From contig JAFLCL010000050.1 in the NCBI GenBank assembly GCA_017303575.1, forward strand, positions 1 to 39,729: a stretch of 39,729 bases of DNA. The letters are read 5' to 3'. The notes beneath the pieces are model-generated. The model saw nothing but the letters and a program-made list of their open reading frames with translations, had not been told where the DNA came from and did not search any database. Both the position numbers and the translations under genes were made by a program. The first letter of the stretch is position 1. Every line of letters starts with the position of its first letter. Below are positions 1 to 8,054 of the stretch, in pieces. This DNA comes from Deltaproteobacteria bacterium. GTDB taxonomy: Bacteria; Myxococcota_A; Polyangia; Polyangiales; Sandaracinaceae.

Positions 1-2
1 GC

Positions 3-1499
3 GCACGCCGCACGATGGAGGTCGCGCGCGCAGAGGCGCTCGCCAACGCCGGTCGTGGGCGCGACGCTGCAGAGCAATACGTGCGCGCGGCCGAGGGCGC
101 TCACGTCGCCGATCGGCACGAGCTCCAGCGCCGCGCCTCCGAGCAATTCCTCCGCGCGGGGTACTTCGCCGAGGGCACGCACATGCTCGAGCGCGTGCTC
201 GAGCAGGCGGGCGTCGAGGTGCGTCGCACGCCGCTTCGCGCCATCGCATCACTCGTCTCGCACCGACGTTGGCTCGCGCGCCACGGGCTCTCGCCTGCAT
301 CGCCCGCGGATCGCGCAGCTGCCGCGCGCGCCGCGGATCCCTCGCACGCGCGCGCGATCGACGCGCTGGCGTCGGGCGCGATGGGGCTCAGCGTCGTCGA
401 CTCGATCCGCTCCGCCGACATGATGAGCGAGGCGCTGCGTCGCAGCCTCGAGGCCAGCGACCGCACGCGACTCGCAGGCGCGCTCTCGTGGTGGACGGCC
501 TTCGTCGCGAACGAAGGCGGCCCGGCCGAAGCGACCACGCGATCGATCCTCGCGAAGGCGCGCGAAGAGACGCTCGCTCACGGCGACGCCTACGCACGGG
601 GCTGTCTGTCGGCGGCGTCGGGGATGACGGAGTTCCACCTCGGTCACTTCGGTGAGGCCCGCGCTCACTACGAGCGAGGCATCCGAACGTTCGAAGAGGA
701 GACGCACGGCACGACCAAGGAGGCCTCGACGCTCCACATCTTCCACCACGCGACGCTCGCGATCGGAGGCCGCCTCGACGAGCTCTCGCAGCGCACCGAG
801 GAGCGCGTGCGCGTCAGCGAGGCGCGCGGCGAGCGCTATGCGCTGGTCAACTACCGGCAGGGGTTGATGATCCTCCGCTGGCTCGCGGTCGACGCTCCGG
901 AGCGCGCCGAAGAGGATCTCGATCGCGCCATGGACGGCTTCGGCGTGACGGGCTTCGTCGTGCAGCACTGGTTCGATGCCTGGGGCCGCATCGCGCTGCA
1001 TCTCTTTCGCGATCAGCGCGAGGAGGCGCGCGCATTGTGGGAGAGGACGCGCCCGCGGCTGGTCGCGTCGCTCCTCCTCCGGACGCAGTTCACCCGCACA
1101 CAGAGCTTCGTGATGGAGGCAGTGACGGCAGCGGCCCGCATCGAGTCCGGAGGACTCGGGCCGATGGCGCGGGCGCGTCTGGGCGCGTGGGCGCGTGCTG
1201 CGATCGGTCACGCGCGCGGCGAGGATCGAGCGTGGGCGAGGGCGCTCGGTGCTGTGATCGAGGCGTGTCTGCTCGGCGCCTACGGCGAGGCGACGCGCGC
1301 ACGAGCCTTGCTCGAAGACACGCTGCCACAGCTCGAGTCGAGCGAGCTCGGTCTCTACGCGGCGCTCGTGCACGAGCGCTTGGGCGCGCGCGATCCATCG
1401 CACCGCGCGGTCGCGGAGGCGTGGGCCGAGGCGGAAGGCGTCACGGCGATCGCATCGCTCGCGCGTGCGCTCCTGCCCGGCCTCTCGCGCCTCGGATGA
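3..1499 (+). CDS. C-terminal part of a large helical-repeat protein (probable Ser/Thr kinase/AAA-type regulator), 5' truncated
   Basis: The frame is open to the left edge of the window, so the true start lies outside; the first in-frame Met is at base 15. The visible ~495 residues are almost entirely alpha-helical and rich in Ala, Arg and Glu, with TPR-like helix pairs (for example the segments around residues 1-60, 195-225 and 410-450). No kinase or P-loop motif is present in the visible part. Myxobacteria carry many very large proteins with an N-terminal kinase domain, an AAA-type ATPase module and a long helical C-terminus that looks just like this; that family assignment is inference from style. 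The gene ends at a TGA, and the next 190 bases hold an intergenic repeat rather than a second gene. Confidence 0.6.
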   Translation, partial: ARRTMEVARAEALANAGRGRDAAEQYVRAAEGAHVADRHELQRRASEQFLRAGYFAEGTHMLERVLEQAGVEVRRTPLRAIASLVSHRRWLARHGLSPASPADRAAAARAADPSHARAIDALASGAMGLSVVDSIRSADMMSEALRRSLEASDRTRLAGALSWWTAFVANEGGPAEATTRSILAKAREETLAHGDAYARGCLSAASGMTEFHLGHFGEARAHYERGIRTFEEETHGTTKEASTLHIFHHATLAIGGRLDELSQRTEERVRVSEARGERYALVNYRQGLMILRWLAVDAPERAEEDLDRAMDGFGVTGFVVQHWFDAWGRIALHLFRDQREEARALWERTRPRLVASLLLRTQFTRTQSFVMEAVTAAARIESGGLGPMARARLGAWARAAIGHARGEDRAWARALGAVIEACLLGAYGEATRARALLEDTLPQLESSELGLYAALVHERLGARDPSHRAVAEAWAEAEGVTAIASLARALLPGLSRLG

Positions 1500-1510
1500 C
1501 GCTCGAACGA

Positions 1511-1689
1511 CCCCTCGCGGTGTCTTTGGTTCAAGGACCGAGAAAGAGACGCTCTCGGTCGCGGATTTGGGGCGCCATGCGGCGGGGTTTGCGCAGCAAA
1601 CCCCTGGAGCAGGAGCGAGGAGGAGTCTTCGACGATCGAGCGACGGGGTGTGCAGAGGGGCCAGCGGCCCCTTTGCCCGGCCAACTCAA
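1511..1689. repeat. Intergenic repeat element, copy 1 (about 180 bp, two hairpins)
   Basis: This stretch matches 7873-8054 along its whole length, roughly 80 percent by eye, with shared blocks such as CCCCTCGCGGTGTCTTT, GAGGAGTCTTCGACGATCGA and GGCCAACTCAA. It has a strong central hairpin (GGGGTTTGC at 1584-1592, loop GCA, GCAAACCCC at 1596-1604). A second hairpin (1654-1674, AGAGGGGCC/GGCCCCTTT) lies 11 bases from the stop codon of the leftward gene. The element sits between two convergent genes and its right end includes the stop codon of the leftward gene. A third possible stem (GACCGAGA/TCTCGGTC, about 1536-1560) is strong here but weak in copy 2. Confidence 0.85.
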
Positions 1690-2897
1690 GCGTCGAGCTC
1701 GGTGAGCTTCGCGTGGATCGCGATGCGGTAGCCGTCGTCCCGTCGCTCGATCACGCCGCGCAGGCCCATGTTCCTGAGGCGCTTGATCGCGGCGTAGACG
1801 CGGTTGGCGCCTGCGTCCGGCAACACCTTCTCGTCGGGCCAGCCCGCCTCGAGCAGATCCCACGTGCTCGACGTCCGCCCCGGCTCCGTGCGGTGGTTGG
1901 TCAGCAAGAGCGCGAGCATGCGTCGCAGCGATGGGCCGAGGTCGACGCGCGCGCGATCCTGCGACGGGCTCTCGATCCATGCGCCCGACGCGCTCACCAC
2001 CGTGGTCTCCTCGGTCAGATCGCCGGAGCGCAGATCCCAGTCCGACTGGATCGGAAGACCGAGCGCGAGATCGGAGAGGAGCCTCTGCAGCCCCTCTGGA
2101 TCGGGCTCGATGCCGACGTGCGCGTGGATCGCTTCGATCGAGGCGAGCGCCGCGCCGAGCTCGTCGTCCGCGAGCGGCGCATCGGCCTCGAGCGCGCGGA
2201 TGATCGACGCCAGCTCGCTCGTGGTGCCTTCACCCCGCATCGCGCTCGCGAGCGAGGGGGGCAGATCCACGTGCGGCAGGAGCGCGCGCCTCAGCGCCGC
2301 CACAGCGAGCCGATCAGTGCGGGCCGTCGCACGACCCCCCGCCGCGATCTCCGCTGTCTGGAACACGGCCTCGGTGGTGCACACGCGGCCGTCCTCATCC
2401 GTCGTCGTCACGGGATGACCGAGGCCGACGAGCTCCAGCTCGCCCGCCGCGCTCACGAGCAAGCTCGAGAGCGACAGACGACCCAGGCGATACGGACCGC
2501 CCTCGGCCTGCTCGGCGGCGCGCAGCGCGCGGAGGATCGCGAGGAGAAGCGCGCCGAGCTCTGCGAACCCGATGCGCGCGCGGGCGTCGACGAGGCGGTC
2601 GAGCGCGCTCGCGCCATCGATCACACCGCGCGAGTCGAGCTCGACGAACGCCGCGCCGTCGAACACCTCGGCCTCCGCGCGGACCGAACGCGCGACCTGT
2701 CTGGACTCCACGGAGGCGTGCGCACGCGCGAACCGCGACAGCGCCTGGCGCGCCGCAGCCTCGGCCGCGTGTGTCGAGGCGCTGATCACGACGCAGCTCG
2801 AGCCATCGCCCGCTCGCCGCGCGGCGTGTCGATGGAACGCACCGCTCCGCGCGATGACGTCCGCGCTCGCGTAGCGGCCCAGCCACAGGTCCGACAT
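1686..2897 (-). CDS. Pseudokinase fused to a C-terminal winged-helix domain
   Basis: 403 residues. The N-terminal two thirds keep the outline of a protein kinase but not its chemistry. A glycine-loop-like start (LGRYASADVIA, ~6-16) leads to VVIS (36-39) where the beta-3 lysine should be. LGRLSLSSLLVS (138-149) sits where HGDLSPSN-type catalytic loops sit, and GLG (158-160) replaces DFG. The last ~95 residues look like a transcriptional-regulator C-terminal winged helix: a hydrophobic helix RRMLALLL, then a helix with AANRVYAAIKRLR-like spacing, then an RRDDGYRIA wing. I infer a regulator that binds DNA and senses through a non-catalytic kinase fold. It lies 45 bases downstream of the SprT-like gene on the same strand and is probably co-transcribed. 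The product is cytoplasmic: no signal peptide or membrane segment is seen. Confidence 0.65.
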   Translation of the reverse strand: MSDLWLGRYASADVIARSGAFHRHAARRAGDGSSCVVISASTHAAEAAARQALSRFARAHASVESRQVARSVRAEAEVFDGAAFVELDSRGVIDGASALDRLVDARARIGFAELGALLLAILRALRAAEQAEGGPYRLGRLSLSSLLVSAAGELELVGLGHPVTTTDEDGRVCTTEAVFQTAEIAAGGRATARTDRLAVAALRRALLPHVDLPPSLASAMRGEGTTSELASIIRALEADAPLADDELGAALASIEAIHAHVGIEPDPEGLQRLLSDLALGLPIQSDWDLRSGDLTEETTVVSASGAWIESPSQDRARVDLGPSLRRMLALLLTNHRTEPGRTSSTWDLLEAGWPDEKVLPDAGANRVYAAIKRLRNMGLRGVIERRDDGYRIAIHAKLTELDA

Positions 2898-2942
2898 CGG
2901 CTCGGATCCTCGCGGGCCTCTGCCCCGCTGTAAAGCCTGCTC

Positions 2943-4025
2943 TCAGCCGCGCAGCAGACGTGTCCCACCGCTCGGACCGCTCCCGACGGGGCGATGGAGC
3001 ACGACCTCCCGACCCGCGGCGCGCCCCAGCGCGTGCCCCTCGCTCAAGCGCTGGTAGCGCGTCGTTCGGTGGATCCGCGGGTGGCGGGCTCGGTAGAACC
3101 TCTCGAGCGCGGCGTCGCCGACCCACACGAGGCCCGTGCCCCGCAGGACCTCGCGCTCGCCCGCGAGCTTCTCGCCGAACCCGCGAACCACCCCCGACTG
3201 AAAGGGAACGCGCTCGCTGCCGCGGAGCCTCTGCGCCTTGCGCGCCGTCTGCCAGAGGCGCTCGGAGGTCGCGACGAGGAAGCCGAACACGTGCTCTGCC
3301 AGTGCGACGTTCGCTCGAGTCCCGCACACCTCGAAGACCACACCGTCCTTGCCGAGGGTGGCCACGTAGCTGGGGATCTCGATCACCTCGACGAAGAAGT
3401 ACGTGGTGAGGATCGACACGATCTCGCGCTCAATGGCGGTGCGCCGTCGCGAAGGATCGCCGAGGTGACGCACCTCGTAGCCGGCGTCGGCCACGCGCGC
3501 GGAGTCGAGGTTGTGCCGCAGCATGAGCTCGTGCGCCTTGCGCATCGCGGCTTCGGCCTCGTGTCGCTCACTCGAGCCCGCGAGCGCGAGGAGCTTCTGC
3601 ACCTTGTCGAGCACACGGCTCGTCTCGTCCGCGCCTGCCTCGGCGTTCACCAGGCCCGCGGCGCGCGCGTCGATGCCGCGCTCGCGGCACACCCTCGCGA
3701 AGGTCGGCCCGTGCGCGCTCTCGTCGATCACGTTGAGCACCTCGTGCACGAACTGGTGCGCCATCTCGTGCTTGAGGACCTCGACGACCTCGGTCCACGG
3801 TCGGATCGACACGAGCTTCCTCGAGATCTCGAGGCGACGGGTCGCGCGGTGCCAGGCCCCGAGGCGGGTCTCGGCGTCGGACAGGGCGATCAGCGGCGCA
3901 CGCAGCTTGCGGTCGAAGTGGAGCTCGTTTCGCCAGGCGTGCTCGCGCGAGAGCCTTCGGATCAGCTCGGCTTCGAGCACCGCGGTGAGGTGCGAGGGAA
4001 GGGTCGGCATCGATCGCGCGGACAC
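2943..4025 (-). CDS. SprT-like metalloprotease-domain / DUF2786 protein
   Basis: 360 residues. Residues 86-90 read HEMAH, the HExxH zinc motif of SprT-like (gluzincin-type) domains, with a likely third ligand in ESAHGPTF (H105). The second half (from about 135) starts with VLDKVQKLLALAGSS followed by EAEAAMRKAHELMLRHNL, the hallmark of DUF2786. The SprT-DUF2786 pairing is a known arrangement of unknown function; SprT/Spartan relatives cleave DNA-bound proteins, but that role is not shown for this family. Two starts fit: GTG at 4025 or ATG at 4010. It is divergent from the membrane protein gene at 4151 and upstream of the pseudokinase gene. Confidence 0.8.
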   Translation of the reverse strand: MSARSMPTLPSHLTAVLEAELIRRLSREHAWRNELHFDRKLRAPLIALSDAETRLGAWHRATRRLEISRKLVSIRPWTEVVEVLKHEMAHQFVHEVLNVIDESAHGPTFARVCRERGIDARAAGLVNAEAGADETSRVLDKVQKLLALAGSSERHEAEAAMRKAHELMLRHNLDSARVADAGYEVRHLGDPSRRRTAIEREIVSILTTYFFVEVIEIPSYVATLGKDGVVFEVCGTRANVALAEHVFGFLVATSERLWQTARKAQRLRGSERVPFQSGVVRGFGEKLAGEREVLRGTGLVWVGDAALERFYRARHPRIHRTTRYQRLSEGHALGRAAGREVVLHRPVGSGPSGGTRLLRG

Positions 4026-4150
4026 TACCAGCCGGCACGCGCCTCGGCCCGGCCTGCCTGCCGTGTCCGACGGGCTCGAGGTCGCGCGTCGAGCGCACGC
4101 AATGTGCGAGACCCTGCCAAGATCCCGTCGGCCCCGCGCCTCCCAACCCC

Positions 4151-5386
4151 ATGACCGTCCTCGCCCGCCACTCTGCCCTCCGCGGCTTGATCGCCCCGCT
4201 CGTGGCGCTCGGCGCGATGTTCGTGGCGCTCCTCTTCCTCACCACCTCGTCGTCGTCGGGCGACCTCGTGATGCTCACGTGGGCTGGGGCGACCACCTTG
4301 CCCATGCTCGGCTTGGCGCTGACCGCGAAGCTGCGTGATCGTCCGGCCGTGGCGGCGGGCTCGTTCGGCGTGGTGACGTGGATCCTGATGCTCGCCGTGC
4401 TCTCCGGGCTGCAGGTCGAGTCCGACTGGCTCGTGCTGCTCCTGCTCGGATCCGGCCTCGCAGTGGCGGCCGTGTCGGGCGTGATCGCGGAGCGACCCGA
4501 GGTCCTGCGCGACACGCGCCTTCCGTCGAACCTGGCGCGAGCGGCGACCGGGGTGACGATGCTCGTCGCAGTCGCCGTCGGCGTCGCGATCGCGTGTCCG
4601 AGCGAGGCGCCGATCGCGCCCCGCACGGTGGGTGAGCGCCTCGGATCGGTCGAGATCCCCGCGCTGCCGACGATCGTGCGCGAGCGGCTCGCATGGCCCG
4701 ATCACCGAAACGGACTCGAGGTCGAGGTCACCTCGACACCACTGCCGAGCGGCGGTGCGAGGGCCGAGATCGTGCTCGTCCGCGACACGATGGAGGAGGT
4801 CACCCGGTCGGCGCCGTGTCTCCTCGAGGTCGGGCCGAGCGGTCGCACGATCGACGTGCTCGCGAGCGCGGAGGCCTTCGAGGTGCGTTGGCCCGAGTCG
4901 CCCCACGGCGAGGTGTTCGGCGGCTGCACCTACGCGCAGAGCACGCTCCGGCCGATGGACGAGACGATCCGCATGCAGACGTCGCGCGTGTCGTGGGCGC
5001 TGGCGCTCGCGCCCGTCTACGGCCTGATCGCGCTCGCCCTCGCGCTCGGCCTCCGTCGTCGTCACGCACAGATCGGCCGTAGCCCCGAGGTGCGTGTGAC
5101 CGAGCCCGGTCTCGCGGTGATGCCTGACGGCGCACCCGCCGTGGTCTCCGCGGAGATCCCGATGGGCACCACCATCGTCGCGCTGCGTCTCGCGGACGTG
5201 CGGCCCGACTACCGAACGGACGCGCGGCTCTCCATCGAAGAGCACGCGATCGGGGACAAGGCTGCGCTCTTGCTCGATCTCGCGCGTCGCGTGCGCACGC
5301 TCGAGCTCACGGCGCTCGGTGGCGTCGCGCTCTTGGTCTCGCTCGTCGGCGTGATGTGGATCGCCGGCACCCCGCTGGTTTTCTGA
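4151..5386 (+). CDS. Polytopic membrane protein of unknown function
   Basis: 411 residues, not recognised. The N-terminal ~145 residues hold about five hydrophobic segments (near 10-32, 40-60, 68-88, 92-112 and 134-150). A hydrophilic domain follows (~155-285) with two Cys (SAPCLLEVG and GGCTYAQ) that may form a disulfide outside the membrane. There is another membrane span near 283-303, a soluble stretch with beta character, and a final span close to the C-terminus (~388-408). The following secreted-protein gene begins about 20 bases after the stop, so the two are likely one transcript. Start at ATG 4151; no strong ribosome-binding site is visible. Confidence 0.6.
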   Translation: MTVLARHSALRGLIAPLVALGAMFVALLFLTTSSSSGDLVMLTWAGATTLPMLGLALTAKLRDRPAVAAGSFGVVTWILMLAVLSGLQVESDWLVLLLLGSGLAVAAVSGVIAERPEVLRDTRLPSNLARAATGVTMLVAVAVGVAIACPSEAPIAPRTVGERLGSVEIPALPTIVRERLAWPDHRNGLEVEVTSTPLPSGGARAEIVLVRDTMEEVTRSAPCLLEVGPSGRTIDVLASAEAFEVRWPESPHGEVFGGCTYAQSTLRPMDETIRMQTSRVSWALALAPVYGLIALALALGLRRRHAQIGRSPEVRVTEPGLAVMPDGAPAVVSAEIPMGTTIVALRLADVRPDYRTDARLSIEEHAIGDKAALLLDLARRVRTLELTALGGVALLVSLVGVMWIAGTPLVF

Positions 5387-5404
5387 TGTGATGGGGCTTC
5401 TGAC

Positions 5405-6700
5405 GTGATGGGCATGCGTCTGGCGGTAGTGGTCGTGGTGCTCACGAGCTGCGTCTGGCCGAGCGCGACTGCCCTCGCGCAGGTTCCCTTCGCGGACGGC
5501 ACCTACGAGCGTTGGTCGGCCTTCTTCGATGCGCCTTCGGGCGCGCTCGCGAGCAGGAGCACTCCGCTCTTGCCCGAGTGGATCACTGTCACGCACGCGG
5601 GAGCGACGGCGATCGTCACCTTCGAGCCCGAGCGTCGCGTCGTGTGGCGCATCACGTACGCTCCGGAGGGCGCGAGCCACAAGCGCGTGCTCGTCGACGG
5701 CGTCGAGGTGCTCGAGGCGCGCTACGAGCGCGACGTACGCGGCTACATCGCGCGCAAGCGCGTCACGGGCCTGCTCGTGCCCGCGGGGCTCGAGTACCAG
5801 TACACAACCGACGTCGGCGGACGTGTGACGCGTCGGACCCGCACGCTGCCCGACGGACGCATCGAGCGCGTCGAGGTGCAGTGGGCCGGCGATGGGAGCG
5901 CGACCGTCGCGACGTTCGTCGGTGACGTCGAGCGTCGTGCCGATCGTCTGGACGCATCTGGTCGACTGCTCGAGACGACGTGGTCGTGGGAGAGCGTCGT
6001 CTACGGGACGAGCCCGCGACAGGTGACCCGCGAGCAGCACCGCCTCCTCTACCGGCGCGATCGCGCCGGCACGCTCACGCGCGTGCTGCGCGAGGTCCGA
6101 GGTCGTCGGTCGCGCGCCACGCCGAGCGCGCGTGACTCGCGGATCGTGGCCGAGGATCTGCGCGTGATCTCCGAGGGCGTGATGGAGCGGAGCGAAGCAC
6201 GGCTGCTCTTCGGCTCGCCTGTCACCGGCGTCGACCGCGGCCGAGGCGCGCAGCGCGAGCTCAGCGATTCGTACGCTGATGGCTGCTGGATGAACGAGAC
6301 CGACATCCTCCAGTACGACGCGACCGGCCTCTACACGCGCGGCAGCGCGGGCTGCATCTGCGGCTTCTGCGTCGAGGCCTCGCAGCGGTACGACGCGCAC
6401 GACGTCTTCGGCACCGAGCTTCACTGGACACGCGGCCCCTGGCTTCGTGTCGATGGCGAGCTGGTGATCACCGCCGAACACGAGCTCGCGACGCCGAGCG
6501 GTCCTCGTCGCGCGGACACGCTGCAAGTCGGCGATCTCGTCACGGGCAGCGACGGTGCGTCGTTCGCGATCCGATCGATCGAGCACCTCGACGACACGGA
6601 GCGCTTGGGCCGCAACGTCGAGACCACCGGCGGCACGTTCACGGTCGGCCGCTTCGTCGTGGTGTCCGAGCCGTATCCGATGACCTGTCCCGCGCGGTGA
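5405..6700 (+). CDS. Secreted YD-repeat-like protein with C-terminal Hint-like domain
   Basis: 431 residues with a signal peptide (hydrophobic core AVVVVVLTSCV, cleavage likely after ALAQ near 26). Residues ~75-240 contain loose repeats of the kind xxYxxDxxGRLxxxTxxxxDG, as in YD/RHS-type proteins (for example DVGGRVTRRTRTLPDGR and RLDASGRLLETTW). The C-terminus resembles a Hint (hedgehog/intein) fold. CWMNETDILQYD at 294-305 corresponds to the block starting with the nucleophile Cys. TAEHELATPSG (356-366) followed by LQVGDLV (373-379) matches the T-x-x-H plus L-x-x-GD block, and NVETTGGTFTVGRFVVVSE (404-422) matches the final strands. The usual terminal Asn is missing and the chain ends about 10 residues later, so no cargo or toxin domain follows. 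Possible starts are GTG 5405, ATG 5408 and ATG 5414. Confidence 0.6.
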   Translation: MMGMRLAVVVVVLTSCVWPSATALAQVPFADGTYERWSAFFDAPSGALASRSTPLLPEWITVTHAGATAIVTFEPERRVVWRITYAPEGASHKRVLVDGVEVLEARYERDVRGYIARKRVTGLLVPAGLEYQYTTDVGGRVTRRTRTLPDGRIERVEVQWAGDGSATVATFVGDVERRADRLDASGRLLETTWSWESVVYGTSPRQVTREQHRLLYRRDRAGTLTRVLREVRGRRSRATPSARDSRIVAEDLRVISEGVMERSEARLLFGSPVTGVDRGRGAQRELSDSYADGCWMNETDILQYDATGLYTRGSAGCICGFCVEASQRYDAHDVFGTELHWTRGPWLRVDGELVITAEHELATPSGPRRADTLQVGDLVTGSDGASFAIRSIEHLDDTERLGRNVETTGGTFTVGRFVVVSEPYPMTCPAR

Positions 6701-6755
6701 CGCGCTCCTCGGGGAGGCTCGCGGTCAGCACGCTGGGCCGCGTATCGTCTCCACC

Positions 6756-7736
6756 ATGTCCGCCTCGGCCTCGCCTCGTGTGCTCTCGGGATGGTTGTTC
6801 TCTGTGCTCGCGATCGGCTGCGGTGACACGCCTGCGAGCCCCGACGCGCGCGCGCCCTCGGTCGACGCTGCGCCCGAGATCGTCGAGGACGCCTTCGTGC
6901 CGCCCGGTGTCGATGCGCCGTTTCCCGACGCGCACCGCGAGCTCGACGCGGCGATGGCGTCGACCGACGCGCCCAGCACGAGCACCGATGCGCCCACGAC
7001 CTACGATGCACCGAGCGGCAGCGTGCGTCTGCCTACCGCGAACATGTCGATCGACTACCAGCTCGGCGGCGCCTACGAGCCGCCGTCGGGCGTGCAGTGG
7101 GTCTCGCGTGATCGCAACGCGTCGATCGCGCCGGGCCTCTACAACGTCTGCTACGTGAACGGCTTCCAGATCCAGCCCGACGAAGAGTCGTTCTGGCTCG
7201 AGGATCACGCGGACCTGATCCTGCGTGATGCGAGCGGCGATCCGGTGATCGACGCCGACTGGGACGAGATGCTCATCGACGTGAGCACGCCCGAGAAGCG
7301 CGCCGCGGTCGCCGCGATCGTGGGCGGATGGATCGAGGGCTGCGCTGCGGCAGGCTTCGATGCGATCGAGATCGACAACCTCGACACCTACGCGCGCTCG
7401 GGAGGCCTTCTCTCCGAGGACGACAACGTCGCGATGATGCGCGCGTTCTCGGATCGCGCGCACGCGCTGGGCCTCGCGATCGCGCAGAAGAACTCGGCCG
7501 AGATCGTGGGTCGCAGGGACGAGCTGGGCACCGACTTCGTCGTCGCGGAAGAGTGCAACCGGTACGACGAGTGCGACGTGTACACCGACGCGTACGGCGA
7601 TCTCGTCTTCGTGATCGAGTACCGACGCGTCGACTTCGATCGAGGCTGCGCCGATCATCCGGGGCTCTCGATCGTGCTCCGCGATCGGAACCTCGTGACG
7701 CCCTCGGCCGGCGCCTACGTGTACGACGGCTGCTGA
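6756..7736 (+). CDS. Lipoprotein with GH114-like (endo alpha-1,4 polygalactosaminidase) domain
   Basis: 326 residues. The N-terminus is a lipoprotein signal (SVLAIGCGD, acylated Cys near residue 22), followed by a ~70-residue Asp/Ala/Pro/Thr-rich linker. The catalytic-type domain (~88-326) begins with a YQLGG stretch and has VCYVNGFQIQPDE, DWDEMLIDVSTPE and GFDAIEIDNLDTY, the spacing and acidic residues typical of the GH114 TIM barrel. Enzymes of that family hydrolyse galactosaminogalactan-type polymers. Paired Cys in the last quarter (ECNRYDECDV, GCADH, final GC) suggest disulfides. Likely displayed on the outer membrane; the exact substrate is inference. It follows the Hint-like gene by 55 bases. 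Confidence 0.75.
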   Translation: MSASASPRVLSGWLFSVLAIGCGDTPASPDARAPSVDAAPEIVEDAFVPPGVDAPFPDAHRELDAAMASTDAPSTSTDAPTTYDAPSGSVRLPTANMSIDYQLGGAYEPPSGVQWVSRDRNASIAPGLYNVCYVNGFQIQPDEESFWLEDHADLILRDASGDPVIDADWDEMLIDVSTPEKRAAVAAIVGGWIEGCAAAGFDAIEIDNLDTYARSGGLLSEDDNVAMMRAFSDRAHALGLAIAQKNSAEIVGRRDELGTDFVVAEECNRYDECDVYTDAYGDLVFVIEYRRVDFDRGCADHPGLSIVLRDRNLVTPSAGAYVYDGC

Positions 7737-7872
7737 GCCGGCGAACTCAGTTGCCAACCGCTCGCTGGGCGAGCCATCGAGATGAAACCCAGTGGACGGG
7801 TCACGCGGGCGGGGGCCTCCGCTCCGCGTGTTGTCTCCGCACCGACGCTGCGCTGCGACCCCCGCCCGCGCG

Positions 7873-8054
7873 CCCCTCGCGGTGTCTTTCTCATCAGGGA
7901 GCGAGAGAATCGTGCTCGGTCGCGGGATTGGTTGGGGCGCCACGCGGCGGGGTCTGCGCAGCAGACCCCTGGAGCGGGAGTGAGGAGGAGTCTTCGACGA
8001 TCGAACGACGGGGAGCTCGAGGGGCCAGAGGTCCCTCGACCCAGGCCAACTCAA
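7873..8054. repeat. Intergenic repeat element, copy 2 (about 180 bp, two hairpins)
   Basis: Second copy of the element at 1511-1689, in the same orientation relative to the leftward neighbour. The central hairpin is GGGGTCTGC (7949-7957), loop GCA, GCAGACCCC (7961-7969): compared with copy 1, a T-A pair has become C-G on both arms. The distal hairpin (8017-8039, TCGAGGGGCC/GGTCCCTCGA with one G-T pair) again ends 11 bases from the leftward gene's stop codon. The rest of the 314-base gap (7737-7872) shows no gene or structure that I can support. Confidence 0.85.

Noticed and set aside
249..1403. Minus-strand open frame opposite the first gene
   Set aside because: Arg/Ala/His-rich shadow without domain or start signals.
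1531..1980. Open frame running through repeat copy 1 (RSSKTPP-type peptide also seen in copy 2)
   Set aside because: The frame is shared only because the DNA repeat is shared; it continues as antisense or frame-shifted sequence into the next gene, and the hairpin covariation favours a structural role over a peptide.
4025..6586. Very long open frame (853 codons) on the minus strand
   Set aside because: Arg/His/Asp-rich antisense shadow of the membrane and Hint-like genes; high GC makes such frames common, and the plus-strand genes have signal peptide and domain evidence.
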